From assembly GCA_015232395.1 (NCBI GenBank), contig JADFZT010000056.1:1-33409 (forward strand): a stretch of 33,409 nt of DNA. Direction: 5' to 3'. The translations under genes were made by a program, and so were the position numbers. Of the stretch, positions 1-8,735 are shown piece by piece. The stretch is from Magnetococcales bacterium. GTDB taxonomy: Bacteria; Pseudomonadota; Magnetococcia; Magnetococcales; JADFZT01. The notes beneath the pieces were generated by a model. The model did no database searches. It saw nothing but the letters and a program-made list of their open reading frames with translations, and was not told where the DNA came from. Within the stretch, counting starts at the first letter, position 1, and the number at the start of each line of letters is the position of its first letter.

Positions 1-7
1 GCTTGGC

Positions 8-187
8 TCAATCCTTCTTGGAAATGACCTGAACCGGCTTTTTGGGTGGCAGAGAGACAGTCTTGCGCCCCGACTCCCTCTCCAGCCGTTTCAGGTCCTT
101 GAACATCGCATCCAGATCATGATCGAACCGGGCGGCGTATTCCTTACGGATTTTGTGAATTTCTTCAACGATGGGATCACTCCACAT
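8..187 (-). CDS. Small conserved-type hypothetical protein (59 aa)
   Basis: The product is a short, charged, probably helical protein. It begins MWSDPIVEEI, has a basic/acidic middle (HKIRKEYAARFDHDLDAMF, KDLKRLERESGRK), and ends in a Pro/Lys-rich tail (LPPKKP). I recall similar small proteins as common companions of short PIN/DUF-type partner genes, which would suggest an antitoxin-like role, but that is recollection, not a search. The reading frame is open further upstream to 304. I chose the ATG at 185-187 because AGAGG lies about 6 nt before it and the first 39 codons of the longer version look non-coding. A second ORF (177-284) overlaps its start, as in a two-gene unit. The function is unknown. 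Confidence 0.6.
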   Translation of the reverse strand: MWSDPIVEEIHKIRKEYAARFDHDLDAMFKDLKRLERESGRKTVSLPPKKPVQVISKKD

Positions 188-284
188 GGCCATCCTCTGT
201 CCGCTCATCGATTTCCGGCTGGAAGAAAAAGTCGTGGACCATTTTTTCTTGTTTCCGCCTTGCCAGAATAACCCATGAGCCCAC
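177..284 (-). other. Short ORF overlapping the start of the small protein; possible gene remnant
   Basis: Reading from a GTG at 282-284, or an internal ATG at 240-242, this frame gives a plausible peptide tail that ends EIDERTEDGHVE and stops at 177-179. The stop lies inside the first codons of the downstream 59-aa gene, the geometry of translationally coupled partner genes. A TGA lies five codons before the GTG, so no full-length partner is present. It may be the 3' remnant of a deleted partner (for example the toxin half of a pair) or a chance ORF. I cannot assign a family. Confidence 0.25.
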
Positions 285-337
285 GCTATGCCATCATCAT
301 CCACCCCAATGAATGGTTTGAAACGCTCGCAGCCTCT

Positions 338-366
338 TTGCGGGGGAAGGCCCGTTGTGATATAAA
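338..366 (+). promoter_or_regulatory. Candidate sigma-70-type promoter for secA
   Basis: TTGCGG (338-343) and TATAAA (361-366) are separated by 17 bp, about 48 bp before the secA ATG. The -10 box matches the consensus at five of six positions and the -35 at three of six. It is the best pair I could find between the divergent small gene and secA, and is a pattern call only. Confidence 0.35.
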
Positions 367-413
367 AGCCTGTTTTTTCTTGCCCATACCCTCAAGGATT
401 GGATTGAAGCCTC

Positions 414-3113
414 ATGTTTGGAGCCATAGCCCGCAAGGTTTTCGGATCAAGCAACGACCGCTATCTACGGAAATTGCGGCCCATTACCGATAAAATCAAC
501 GCCCTGGAACCCGACTTCGAAAAATTAACCGCCGAAGAGATCCGGGCTAAAACCGAAGAATTCAAAAAACGTGTCGCCGATGGGGAAGATCTGGACCATA
601 TTCTCCCGGAAGCCTTCGCCCTGGTGCGGGAGGCCAGCAAACGCACCACCGGCATGCGCCACTTCGATGTTCAGCTCATCGGCGGTATCGTCCTCCACGA
701 GGGCAAAATCTCCGAGATGAAAACCGGTGAGGGTAAAACCCTGGTGGCGACCCTCGCCCTCTACCTCAACGCCCTGACGGGTAAAGGCACCCACCTGGTC
801 ACGGTGAACGACTATCTGGCCAAGCGTGACGCCGAATGGATGGGGCAGATCTATAACTATCTGGGGCTCACCGTCGGTGTCATCGTCCATGGCCTCGACG
901 ACGCCCAGCGCCAGGAAGCCTACAAAGCCGACATCACCTACGGCACCAACAACGAATTCGGCTTCGATTTTCTCCGGGACAATATGAAATTTACCCTGGA
1001 GGAGATGGTCCAGCGGGAGCTGAACTTTGCCATCGTCGACGAGGTGGACTCCATCCTCATCGACGAATCCCGCACACCGCTGATTATCTCCGGCCCCACC
1101 GAAGACAACACCGATAAATATTACAAGGTGGACCGGCTGATCTATCAGATCACCAAGGAAGAGCACTATACGGTGGACGAAAAGGCCAAGAGCGTGGTCT
1201 TCACCGAAGAGGGCAACGAAAAGATCGAAGAACTCCTGACCGAATTCAATATCCTGAAGGAGGGGGGGCTCTACGATGTGGGCAACGTCGAAACCGTCCA
1301 CCATGTCAATCAAGCCCTGCGCGCCCACGCCCTCTTCGAGCGGGATACCGACTATATCGTCAAAGATGGCGAGGTGGTGATCATCGATGAGTTTACCGGC
1401 CGCATGATGCCGGGTCGCCGCTATTCCGACGGGCTCCACCAAGCCCTGGAAGCCAAGGAGCAGGTGGTGATTCAAAACGAATCCCAAACCCTGGCCTCCA
1501 TCACCTTCCAAAACCTCTTCCGCATGTACAACAAACTCGCTGGCATGACCGGCACCGCCGACACCGAAGCCGCCGAGTTTAAATCCACCTATAATCTGGA
1601 CGTGATCCTCATCCCCACCCATCGGGATATGGTGCGGATTGATCACGACGACGTGGTCTATCGCACCCTGGATGAAAAGCTCGATGCCATCGTTGAGGAT
1701 ATCCGGGATTGCCACGAGCGGGGCCAACCGGTTCTGGTGGGTACCATCTCCATCGAAAAGTCGGAGCTGCTGGCCAAAATTCTCAAAAAACACAAAATTC
1801 CCCACAACGTGTTGAACGCCAAATATCACGAAAAAGAGGCGGAGATCGTCTCCCAGGCCGGACGCAAGGGGGCGGTGACCATCGCTACCAACATGGCCGG
1901 GCGGGGCACCGATATTCAGCTGGGGGGTAACCCCGATATGCGTGTTCGCAACGAAATTCCCATCGGCATCCCCGAGGAGGAGCGCGCCAGCCGGGAAGCC
2001 AAAATTCGCGCTGAGTGTGAAGAGGAAAAGGTGGCGGTGCTGGCAGCGGGTGGATTGCATATTCTCGCCACAGAGCGCCACGAAGCCCGGCGCATCGACA
2101 ACCAGCTTCGGGGCCGCTCCGGTCGCCAGGGAGATCCCGGCTCCAGCCGCTTTTTCCTCTCCCTGCAAGACGACCTCATGCGCATTTTCGGCTCCGACCG
2201 CATGGACGGTATGCTGCAAAAACTGGGGCTGCAAGAGGGGGAGGCGATCATCCACCCCTGGATCAACAAAGCCATCGAATCCGCCCAGAAAAAGGTTGAG
2301 GGACGCAACTTCGACATCCGCAAAAATCTCCTCAAGTTTGACGACGTCATGAACCAACAGCGCAAGGTGATCTATGACCAGCGCTGGGAGCTGATGGAAG
2401 CCAAGGAGATTACCGAATTTCTCACCGACATCCGGGGAGAACTCCTGGATGACATGATGGGTACATATATCCCCGAGGAGGCCTATCCCGAGCAGTGGCA
2501 GGCCAAAGAGTTCCACGATGCCGCTTTGAAGCAGTTCGGCGTGACGCTGCCCATCGAAGAGTGGCAGGTGGAAGATGGGGTGATCGCCAAAACCGTCCGG
2601 GATCGCACCTGGGAAGCGATTCAAGCCCACAACCAGGAGCGGGAAGAGCGTATGGGGGGTGAACTCCTGCGCTATCTGGAAAAATCAATCCTCCTGCAAA
2701 TTCTCGACTATCTCTGGAAAGAACACCTCCTCAACATGGATCACCTGAAGGAGGGAATCCATCTGCGGGGCTATGCCCAAAAAGACCCCCTGAACGAATA
2801 CAAGCAGGAAGCCTTTCAGCTTTTTGATGGCTTGATGGAGCGCATCAAGTCCGAAACCGTGGAGGTGCTCTCCCGGGTGGAGGTGAAGCAACCCGACGAA
2901 GTGGCCCGCCAGGAAGAAGAGCGCGCCGCTGCCCGGGATCGCCGCCTGCAGATGAGCCACGCCAGCGCCGAAGCCATGGCCGGGGAGGCAGGGGAGGAAG
3001 ATGAATCCCAAAAAACCCCCTACCGCCGCCAAGCCGCCAAAGTAGGCCGCAACTCCCCTTGTACCTGCGGCAGCGGTAAAAAATATAAGCACTGCTGCGG
3101 CCGACTGAGCTGA
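414..3113 (+). CDS. secA: Preprotein translocase ATPase SecA
   Basis: SecA is the cytoplasmic motor that pushes unfolded preproteins through SecYEG using ATP. The 899 residues match the normal family length. Visible landmarks are the Walker A motif MKTGEGKT near residues 101-109, the [10 protein letters not shown] Walker B/DEAD region near 209, the preprotein cross-linking region after it, the second RecA-like fold with [10 protein letters not shown] and the [11 protein letters not shown] arginine-finger motif, the helical scaffold/wing domain, and a C-terminal SEC-C zinc motif ([14 protein letters not shown], about 882-894) that binds SecB and lipid. The start at 414 gives the canonical MFGxxxRKVFGS opening, preceded by an AAGGA-like site. 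A HEPN gene follows 18 bp after the stop, on the same strand. Confidence 0.98.
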   Translation: MFGAIARKVFGSSNDRYLRKLRPITDKINALEPDFEKLTAEEIRAKTEEFKKRVADGEDLDHILPEAFALVREASKRTTGMRHFDVQLIGGIVLHEGKISEMKTGEGKTLVATLALYLNALTGKGTHLVTVNDYLAKRDAEWMGQIYNYLGLTVGVIVHGLDDAQRQEAYKADITYGTNNEFGFDFLRDNMKFTLEEMVQRELNFAIVDEVDSILIDESRTPLIISGPTEDNTDKYYKVDRLIYQITKEEHYTVDEKAKSVVFTEEGNEKIEELLTEFNILKEGGLYDVGNVETVHHVNQALRAHALFERDTDYIVKDGEVVIIDEFTGRMMPGRRYSDGLHQALEAKEQVVIQNESQTLASITFQNLFRMYNKLAGMTGTADTEAAEFKSTYNLDVILIPTHRDMVRIDHDDVVYRTLDEKLDAIVEDIRDCHERGQPVLVGTISIEKSELLAKILKKHKIPHNVLNAKYHEKEAEIVSQAGRKGAVTIATNMAGRGTDIQLGGNPDMRVRNEIPIGIPEEERASREAKIRAECEEEKVAVLAAGGLHILATERHEARRIDNQLRGRSGRQGDPGSSRFFLSLQDDLMRIFGSDRMDGMLQKLGLQEGEAIIHPWINKAIESAQKKVEGRNFDIRKNLLKFDDVMNQQRKVIYDQRWELMEAKEITEFLTDIRGELLDDMMGTYIPEEAYPEQWQAKEFHDAALKQFGVTLPIEEWQVEDGVIAKTVRDRTWEAIQAHNQEREERMGGELLRYLEKSILLQILDYLWKEHLLNMDHLKEGIHLRGYAQKDPLNEYKQEAFQLFDGLMERIKSETVEVLSRVEVKQPDEVARQEEERAAARDRRLQMSHASAEAMAGEAGEEDESQKTPYRRQAAKVGRNSPCTCGSGKKYKHCCGRLS

Positions 3114-3131
3114 TCCGGGCTTGGCCGGGCC

Positions 3132-3527
3132 ATGTTGAGCCGGGATACCCTCTTGGAAATGGCCAGAGCCCGACTGGAGGATTCAGTCGTGTTATTGAAG
3201 GCCGAACGCTTCGAGGGGGCGGTTTATCTCTGTGGTTATGCCCTGGAAATGGCGCTTAAGGCGCGTATCTGCAAAACCTTGTCATGGCAGGGTTTTCCCT
3301 CCACACCCAGTGAGTTCAACAAGTATCGGAGCTTCAAGGTGCATGATCTTGATGTTTTGCTTCATCTTTCCGGTGTTGAACAAATGATAAAGGGAAAATA
3401 TAATAAACAATGGAGTGAGGTGGCCTCCTGGACACCGGAATCCCGATATGCCCCAAGCGGGAATGTGTCTGGTGAGGATGCTCAGAGGATGATTCGTTCC
3501 ACGAGGAATCTTCTGGAGGTCTTATGA
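3132..3527 (+). CDS. HEPN domain protein, likely toxin-type half of a two-gene cassette
   Basis: The 131-aa protein fits the all-helical HEPN fold (PF05168 type). An N-terminal helix (ARARLEDSVVLLKAERF) is followed by GAVYLCGYALEMALKARI, which resembles the family's conserved second-helix pattern. Next comes the KVHDLDVLL segment, matching the family HDL motif, and near residues 104-106 a SRYAP segment leads into the last helix. HEPN proteins are often RNases paired with MNT-type nucleotidyltransferases in toxin-antitoxin or abortive-infection systems. An R-x4-H pattern is visible at R66/H71, but it sits at the HDL motif, so I do not treat it as proof of the RNase RX4-6H motif. The stop overlaps the next start as ATGA, so the two genes are translationally coupled. 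Confidence 0.75.
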   Translation: MLSRDTLLEMARARLEDSVVLLKAERFEGAVYLCGYALEMALKARICKTLSWQGFPSTPSEFNKYRSFKVHDLDVLLHLSGVEQMIKGKYNKQWSEVASWTPESRYAPSGNVSGEDAQRMIRSTRNLLEVL

Positions 3528-3913
3528 AACAATTGGTAGAAAAACTCACTGTCATGGAACGGGAAATTTCCGAGGAAAAAGGGAACCTGTTTCTTTTCGG
3601 TCTTTTCCTGCGCGAAAACGCACCCAACCGGTGGGATCTCCTTGTCGGAGCGGACTGGGTAGAAGCGGATAAAGATGCCGCCATGACCTACCTCGTCGAC
3701 CATCTCAATGCCTGCCTGACGATGGATGAGTTGATTCTATTGTCCAAGGTGGTTCTGATCACATCGGATAATCCAGGCCTGAAGGCCATTAACGCCACCC
3801 AAGTTGAACATGGTATGATAGAAATAGCCGGAGTGGTGTTTTCCGGGCTTGAAATCAAACAGGCCTACATCATCACTGCCAAGCGTCCCGGAGGCCACTC
3901 CAAGGCGGCGTGA
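3524..3913 (+). CDS. Partner of the HEPN protein; resembles a degenerate MNT-type nucleotidyltransferase
   Basis: This 129-aa protein overlaps the HEPN gene by four bases. Residues 21-42 read NLFLFGLFLRE then NAPNRWDLLVG. They line up by eye with the core of minimal nucleotidyltransferases, whose pattern is roughly LFGSRARG-x-SDxDLLV. The helix-strand-strand-helix order is also similar. The usual GS is replaced by G26-L27, and only one of the two catalytic carboxylates (D38) is obvious, so the enzyme may be inactive or differently catalytic. By position it would be the antitoxin or regulatory half of the cassette. The family assignment is my inference from pattern alone; the coupling to the HEPN gene is seen directly. 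Confidence 0.55.
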   Translation: MKQLVEKLTVMEREISEEKGNLFLFGLFLRENAPNRWDLLVGADWVEADKDAAMTYLVDHLNACLTMDELILLSKVVLITSDNPGLKAINATQVEHGMIEIAGVVFSGLEIKQAYIITAKRPGGHSKAA

Positions 3914-3992
3914 TGGGCCTGTTTTTTCTCCTGTCTTTGTACTCTACCCCATCCTCCTGGATCTCTCTGTTTCGATCCACCGGTAACACCCC

Positions 3993-5267
3993 ATGAGCAA
4001 ACGGGTTCTCCTGATCGCTTTCCACTTTCCCCCGGTGCGGGGAGCGAGTGGTATGCAGCGGACCCTCAAGTTCAGCAAACACCTGCCCGATTTTGGCTGG
4101 GAGCCTCTGGTTTTGACAGCCAATCCCAGAGCCTACCTGCAAACCGGGACGGAGCAGTTGGGGGAAATTGCCCCAGAGACCATCGTCAAGCGCGCTTTTG
4201 CCCTGGATTCCGCACGGCACCTCTCCATCCTGGGAAAATATCCCCGGTTTCTCGCCTGGCCTGATCGCTGGTCCAGCTGGTGGCTGGGGGGGGTGATTTC
4301 GGGGTTGGGGATGATTCGGCGCTTTCGACCCCAGGTGATCTGGTCCTCCCACCCCATCGCCACAGCCCACCTGATCGGCCACACCCTCCACCGCTTGAGT
4401 GGTATCCCCTGGATGGCGGATTTTCGGGATCCCATGCACTCCCCGGCCTATCCCGAGGATCCCACCGTACGCCGAGCCTACCAATGGATCGAGGAAAAAG
4501 CGGTTCGCAACAGCACCCGAAGTGTGGTGGTAACTCCCGGTATGGGGCGGCTTTTTCGCACGCGTTATCCCGAGCTGGATCCTGGGCGATTTACGGTGAT
4601 TCCCAACGGCTATGAGGAGAGCGATTTTCCCCCCGGATTGGATGCGGAGATTCCAGAAAAAAAACCCACCGACCCCCTGGTTCTCCTCCACAGCGGCCAC
4701 CTCTATCCCAACCACGTCCATCGGGATCCCGGCCCCTTTTTGGCAGCGCTGTTGATTCTGCAAAAACAGGGAATCATCGGGTCAAAAACCAGCCCCGACG
4801 GTACCACCCAGGGACTGCGGGTGATCTTGCGGGGCTCGGGTCATGAAGGAATGCTCCAGGCGCTGGTGGAGAAGATGGGCATCGACGATATGGTCAGGAT
4901 AGAACCCCTCATCCCCTATCGGGAGGCGCTGGCAGAAATGCTTCGGGTGGATGGCCTGCTCCTCTTCCAGGGGCCAGATCTCAGCACCCAGATTCCTGCC
5001 AAGCTATTTGAATATTTCCGGGTACAACGTCCCATCCTCGCCTTGACCGGGCCGGGGGGGGATACGTCAGACTTGATGGCCCGGGCGGGTCTCGAACCTT
5101 TGGCGGAAATGGGGGATCGGAAAGGGATTGTGCGGGGGTTGCCGGTGGCTCTCGATGCAATTCGGCAAGGGGGTTATCCCATTATCTCCCGGGAGGAAGC
5201 CCAACGCCATTCACGTCATGCGCGTTGCCGGGAGCTGGCTAAAACGTTGGATGAAATGATTTCCTGA
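3993..5267 (+). CDS. GT-B glycosyltransferase, family 4-like (424 aa)
   Basis: This is a probable cytoplasmic sugar transferase of surface-polysaccharide synthesis, using a nucleotide-activated donor. The N-terminal Rossmann half opens KRVLLIAFHFPPVRGASGMQR, with the Gly-rich loop typical of GT4 enzymes. A WMADFRDPM segment follows near residue 140, the kind of acceptor-domain motif found in these proteins. The C-terminal half has VLLHSGHLYP, ending strands, and QIPAKLFEYFRVQRPILAL, the usual donor-binding E-containing helix. Donor and acceptor cannot be read from sequence. It heads a block of carbohydrate genes but converges on the next glycosyltransferase, so it is not in one operon with the later genes. 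No clear Shine-Dalgarno site precedes the ATG. Confidence 0.85.
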   Translation: MSKRVLLIAFHFPPVRGASGMQRTLKFSKHLPDFGWEPLVLTANPRAYLQTGTEQLGEIAPETIVKRAFALDSARHLSILGKYPRFLAWPDRWSSWWLGGVISGLGMIRRFRPQVIWSSHPIATAHLIGHTLHRLSGIPWMADFRDPMHSPAYPEDPTVRRAYQWIEEKAVRNSTRSVVVTPGMGRLFRTRYPELDPGRFTVIPNGYEESDFPPGLDAEIPEKKPTDPLVLLHSGHLYPNHVHRDPGPFLAALLILQKQGIIGSKTSPDGTTQGLRVILRGSGHEGMLQALVEKMGIDDMVRIEPLIPYREALAEMLRVDGLLLFQGPDLSTQIPAKLFEYFRVQRPILALTGPGGDTSDLMARAGLEPLAEMGDRKGIVRGLPVALDAIRQGGYPIISREEAQRHSRHARCRELAKTLDEMIS

Positions 5268-5302
5268 TCGATTGGCCTGATCGATTGGTCTGATCGATTG
5301 GC
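5264..5302. repeat. Three tandem copies of a 13-bp unit between convergent genes
   Basis: The unit CTGATCGATTGGC occurs three times in direct tandem (5264, 5277, 5290), with one base difference in copy two. Each copy contains the palindrome ATCGAT. The first copy includes the stop codon of the upstream glycosyltransferase, so slippage here would leave that reading frame unchanged up to the stop. The array fills the gap between two convergent genes. Confidence 0.9.
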
Positions 5303-5306
5303 CAGG

Positions 5307-6521
5307 CTATCCCGAAATCACCTCCCCAAGCCATTTTTCCAGCGTATCCACCCGGTTGTCCCAACTGTTGGCCAGCGCCACCTGAATCCGTGATGCCGGG
5401 GTGCCCACTCCGCCACTGGTGAGGGCGTGCTCAATCGCCTGGCTCCACTGGGCCGGGGTGTTGGCGATGGCGGTGACGTGGGAAAAGAGATTTTGCACTG
5501 ATGTTTGGGGGGCGGCGACCAGAGGCTTGCCGGTAGCGAGACATTCATGGAGCTTCACCGGATAGCCGTGCACTACCCAATCGGCGGGCTCGCCAGCGGC
5601 GGTGTCGGCAATGCGATAGCAGATGGTGTTGAGATCCATGTGGTGAAGATAGGGGGGGATTTCGGTGCGGTGCTTGATGCCCAAACTGTGGACATTGGGG
5701 AGGCGTAGACAGGACTCCCAAAGGGCGCGGGCTTGGCGGTCCCGCTCTCGGCTTTCCGAAAACATCACCGGGCCGATAAAAATCCAGTGCCACGCCGGGT
5801 GAGTGGTGGCCACATGGTGGACCATCTTCAGGTCGATCTTGGCGTTGACCGTGCCCACATAGCCGATGCGGGGGTGGGGGATTTTGGCGAGATCCTCCGG
5901 GCAGGGAGAATCCGACGCAGCCACCACCGATTGGCCGTCGGCACCATTATAGAGGGGGCGGGCTTTTTGGGGGCCGATGCCGGGCAGCCCCTGGGCCATG
6001 CCATCCGACGAGGTGGTGATCAGATCCGCCCGCGCCACCAAGCCAGCTTCCATGGCGGCCAGCTGTGGGGTCCAGTGGTCCATGGCCGAAAACAGATCGT
6101 AGACGTGATAGACCACAAAGCGGGGGTTGAGCGCCTCGACATAGGGATAAAAGAGGGGGTGGAAGAGAATCAGCCCCACCTCTCCTCGAAATGAGCCGGA
6201 TATTTTTTTGTTGAGCCAGCGGCCATGATGCCCCACCGTCAAGCCATCCCAGCGGGGGGAGCCGGGTCGGCGGAGCAGGAGCCGCCCGGGTTGATCGAGC
6301 AGCACTCCGTCCGAGGCTTGGGGGCTGTTCAGCCAGGGGGAGAGCCACGGCGCTCCTTGCCAGACAGGCTTTTGGAGATCCCAAATGGAGAGCGCCCCAG
6401 GGCTATAAATCACCGGCCAGCCTCTCTGGGCCAAGCGGGAGAGCAGCTGTTGGCGGCTCAGCCAGCGGTCGTGCCAGCCGTGGGGGGCGAGAGCGATGAG
6501 AGGGATTTTGGGAAGAGGCAT
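5307..6521 (-). CDS. GT-B glycosyltransferase (404 aa), divergent from the deacetylase gene
   Basis: This is a probable surface-polysaccharide glycosyltransferase. The first half carries IALAPHGWHDRWLSRQQLLSRL and, near residue 165, RADLITTSSDGMAQGL, a typical link into the second Rossmann fold. The second half has the RIGYVGTVNAKIDL turn, HWIFIGPV, and VKLHECLATGKPLVAAP, whose E and G-K-P-L-V pattern is the donor-binding region of GT4/GT1-like enzymes. The length is normal. It is transcribed opposite to its carbohydrate neighbours and shares the intergenic region 6522-6669 with the deacetylase gene. AAGGG lies very close to the chosen ATG, so initiation may be weak. The sugar specificity is unknown. 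Confidence 0.82.
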   Translation of the reverse strand: MPLPKIPLIALAPHGWHDRWLSRQQLLSRLAQRGWPVIYSPGALSIWDLQKPVWQGAPWLSPWLNSPQASDGVLLDQPGRLLLRRPGSPRWDGLTVGHHGRWLNKKISGSFRGEVGLILFHPLFYPYVEALNPRFVVYHVYDLFSAMDHWTPQLAAMEAGLVARADLITTSSDGMAQGLPGIGPQKARPLYNGADGQSVVAASDSPCPEDLAKIPHPRIGYVGTVNAKIDLKMVHHVATTHPAWHWIFIGPVMFSESRERDRQARALWESCLRLPNVHSLGIKHRTEIPPYLHHMDLNTICYRIADTAAGEPADWVVHGYPVKLHECLATGKPLVAAPQTSVQNLFSHVTAIANTPAQWSQAIEHALTSGGVGTPASRIQVALANSWDNRVDTLEKWLGEVISG

Positions 6522-6605
6522 GGCCCTTGGAAGATCGATAATTTAAAAATTTTTTAAAGTGTAGGCAGCCTAACCTATTCTGGCCATCCTTGGGAACGAT
6601 ATGAT

Positions 6606-6620
6606 ACACACAGCATGTGT
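6606..6620. promoter_or_regulatory. Short inverted repeat in a divergent intergenic region
   Basis: ACACA-CAGCA-TGTGT forms perfect 5-bp arms around a 5-bp centre, in the 148-bp gap between two divergent carbohydrate genes. An AT-rich stretch (6540-6560) lies next to the minus-strand gene. Together they could form a shared operator and promoter region, but the arms are short and chance is possible. Confidence 0.3.
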
Positions 6621-6669
6621 TGATTGATGAGATGTTTGATCCGTTTGAACGCTGGGATTTTTGGGGAAT

Positions 6670-7734
6670 ATGCATGAGAGAGGGCAGAACCAACTGGTGA
6701 AGGCCAATAGACCCATTCGGTTTTCCCGGGAGAGAACCCCCATCCTCCTGGTGGTGGTGGATACCGAGGAGGAGTTTGACTGGAACCAGCCCTTTTCCCG
6801 GGAGGCGGTTGGAGTCAGGGCGATGGATTCGGCCCACCTGGGGCAGGAGCTGTTCGACTCCTTTGATATTCAACCCACCTGGGTGGTGGACTATCCGGTG
6901 GCGAGCCAGGAGTCCGGGTTTGCCCCTCTGAAGGATTTTGCCCATTGTGGGCGTGCTGTCATCGGTGCCCACACCCACCCCTGGGTCACTCCCCCCTTTG
7001 AGGAATCCCTCTCTAGCCAAAATGCCTATCCCGGCAATCTGCCCCGCCATCTGGAAGAGCAAAAGCTGCACCATGTCTCCCGTGCGATTCAATCCTGGCT
7101 GGGGCAGGCTCCCCTGATCCACAAGGCGGGGCGTTATGGCGTGGGTGTCAATACCACCGGGATTTTGCTGGAGCAGGGTTTCCAGGTGGATTTGAGCCCT
7201 GCACCCCCCTTTGATTTTTCTTCGGATGGGGGGCCTGATTTTTCCCATGGGAGCAATCATCCCCACTGGTTGAATCCTGAAAAATCCCTCCTCTGCCTCC
7301 CCACCTCCGGGGGGTATGCCGGGCTTTTGCGTTCCCAGGGGAGATGGCTTTATCCCATGAGTCGTGGGCCGGGCCTGCAGCGACTGCGGGTTCCGGGTAT
7401 ATTATCCCGTTTGGGGCTTCTTGAGAGGTTGCGGCTTTCGCCGGAAGGGTACACCCTTGAAGAGATGAAGCGCATCACCCGGGTGCTTCTGGAGGCTGGG
7501 GTGGGAGTGGTTTCCCTGACCTTTCACTCCCCCTCTTTGCAACCGGGCCACACCCCTTATGTGGCGGGTGAAAACGACCTGGAACAATTTTTGGAAAGGC
7601 TGCGGCGCTACTGTGATTTTTTTCTGGGTGAGCTGGGGGGCAAAGCCATGACCCCCCTTGATGTGGCAGCCATGATTCGGGCCCAGGGTGATGGCGTTCA
7701 TCAGGGTGGATTGATGCGGGGAGAGCAGTCATGA
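6670..7734 (+). CDS. WalW-like polysaccharide deacetylase family protein
   Basis: This probably removes N-acetyl groups from, or otherwise modifies, a cell-surface polysaccharide. The NodB-type motifs appear in a WalW-like form: VDTEEEFDWNQ near residues 28-38 (the metal-binding Asp region), GAHTHPW near 101-107 (the metal-binding His pair), KAGRYGVG near 153-160, and LTFHSPS near 280 (the last motif with its catalytic His). I see no signal peptide, so a cytoplasmic or precursor-level role is possible. The frame is open to a TTG at 6661; I prefer the ATG at 6670, though the purine-rich stretch sits very close to it. Its stop overlaps the start of the GT-2 gene as ATGA, which indicates an operon. 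Confidence 0.83.
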   Translation: MHERGQNQLVKANRPIRFSRERTPILLVVVDTEEEFDWNQPFSREAVGVRAMDSAHLGQELFDSFDIQPTWVVDYPVASQESGFAPLKDFAHCGRAVIGAHTHPWVTPPFEESLSSQNAYPGNLPRHLEEQKLHHVSRAIQSWLGQAPLIHKAGRYGVGVNTTGILLEQGFQVDLSPAPPFDFSSDGGPDFSHGSNHPHWLNPEKSLLCLPTSGGYAGLLRSQGRWLYPMSRGPGLQRLRVPGILSRLGLLERLRLSPEGYTLEEMKRITRVLLEAGVGVVSLTFHSPSLQPGHTPYVAGENDLEQFLERLRRYCDFFLGELGGKAMTPLDVAAMIRAQGDGVHQGGLMRGEQS

Positions 7735-8660
7735 CGGAAGATGAACAGAGCTGCCTGAAGGTGATCGTGGTGGTGCCTGCCTTTAACGAAGGGGAGATCA
7801 TCGGTGAGACCATCGCCTCGTTGCGGCAACTGAGCGAGGAGTTTGCCGAGGAGGGGTATCGGTTTGCGGTGTATGTGGTGGATGACGGCTCTACGGATAA
7901 CACCCGGGAGCAGGCTGAAGCCGCTGGGGCTGATCGGGTCGTCAGACACCGCCACAACATGGGGCTGGGGGCGGCTGTACGCAGCGGTTTGCAGGCAGCC
8001 CGCAAGGACAAAGCCGACATTGTGATCAAGTTTGACGCTGATTTTCAGCACGACCCCAAGGATATTCCGGTGTTGGTCCGCACGCTGGTGGAAGATGAGC
8101 TGGATGTGGTCTATGGCGCCCGCTTTGATCGGATCGAATATCGCATGCCCCCGGTGCGGCGTCTGGGTAATTTGGTTTTCACCACCCTCATGCGTTGGCT
8201 GACCGGTTGGCCCCTGCGGGATAGCCAGCCGGGCATTTTTGCCATCAGCCGCAACTATCTGGAAGTGTTCTATCTTCCCGGGGATTACAACTATACCCAG
8301 CAAATCTTGATGGACTCCTACCGCAAGGGAATGCGCTTTGCCCACGTGCCGGTCACCTTCCGGCAGCGCTCCACCGGTCGGTCTTTTGTCTCCCTGCGCT
8401 ATCCCTTCAAGGTGCTGCCGCAAATTTTCATGGTGCTGGTGGCGGTGCGTCCCATGAAGGTGTTCGCGCCCATCGGCATGACCTTTTTGCTGACGGGAGC
8501 GGGGCTGCTTTTTTGGGAGCTTGGTCAGTGGTTTATGGGGGATTATCCCAAGCCGGTGCAGCATGTCAATCTGGTGATGGGATTGATTCTTTTTGGTATT
8601 CAAACCCTTTTCTTTGGGGTGCTTGCTCATTTGATTGTGGAGTTCAAGGGCAAGGAGTGA
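7731..8660 (+). CDS. GT-2 glycosyltransferase, dolichyl-phosphate-mannose-synthase-like, with C-terminal membrane anchor
   Basis: This is a GT-A fold enzyme that probably transfers a sugar to a polyprenyl phosphate or a growing glycan at the inner membrane. The sequence shows VIVVVPAFNEGE (residues 9-20), VVDDGSTDNT (near 47-56), HNMGLGAAVRSGL, and KFDADFQHDP, which contains the metal-binding DxD region. This order is characteristic of the DPM1-like branch. Two hydrophobic segments at the C-terminus (about 245-265 and 278-300) would anchor it. The start overlaps the deacetylase stop by four bases. The 75-bp gap to the next gene has no obvious terminator. Confidence 0.9.
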   Translation: MTEDEQSCLKVIVVVPAFNEGEIIGETIASLRQLSEEFAEEGYRFAVYVVDDGSTDNTREQAEAAGADRVVRHRHNMGLGAAVRSGLQAARKDKADIVIKFDADFQHDPKDIPVLVRTLVEDELDVVYGARFDRIEYRMPPVRRLGNLVFTTLMRWLTGWPLRDSQPGIFAISRNYLEVFYLPGDYNYTQQILMDSYRKGMRFAHVPVTFRQRSTGRSFVSLRYPFKVLPQIFMVLVAVRPMKVFAPIGMTFLLTGAGLLFWELGQWFMGDYPKPVQHVNLVMGLILFGIQTLFFGVLAHLIVEFKGKE

Positions 8661-8735
8661 AGACGCTTCTCGGGGGTTGGGGGTGGATTCAAGGGGGCGG
8701 TGAGGGGTTTGGTGGGGTAAAGGAATGCCGGGAAG

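Noticed and set aside
525-2630. Very long minus-strand open frame (701 codons) opposite secA
   Set aside because: It is a shadow of secA's GC-rich codons. The plus-strand product is an unmistakable full-length SecA, and the minus-strand peptide is His/Gly/Asp-rich with no recognisable domain.
3892-3927. Possible terminator after the HEPN/MNT-like pair (AGGCC ... GGCCT then T6)
   Set aside because: The stem has only five pairs with a loop of about 19 nt, so it is unlikely to be stable enough to act as an intrinsic terminator.
8661-8735. G-rich gap between two glycosyltransferase genes, considered as a G-quadruplex or regulatory site
   Set aside because: Runs of G are common across this strand and have no regular spacing here.
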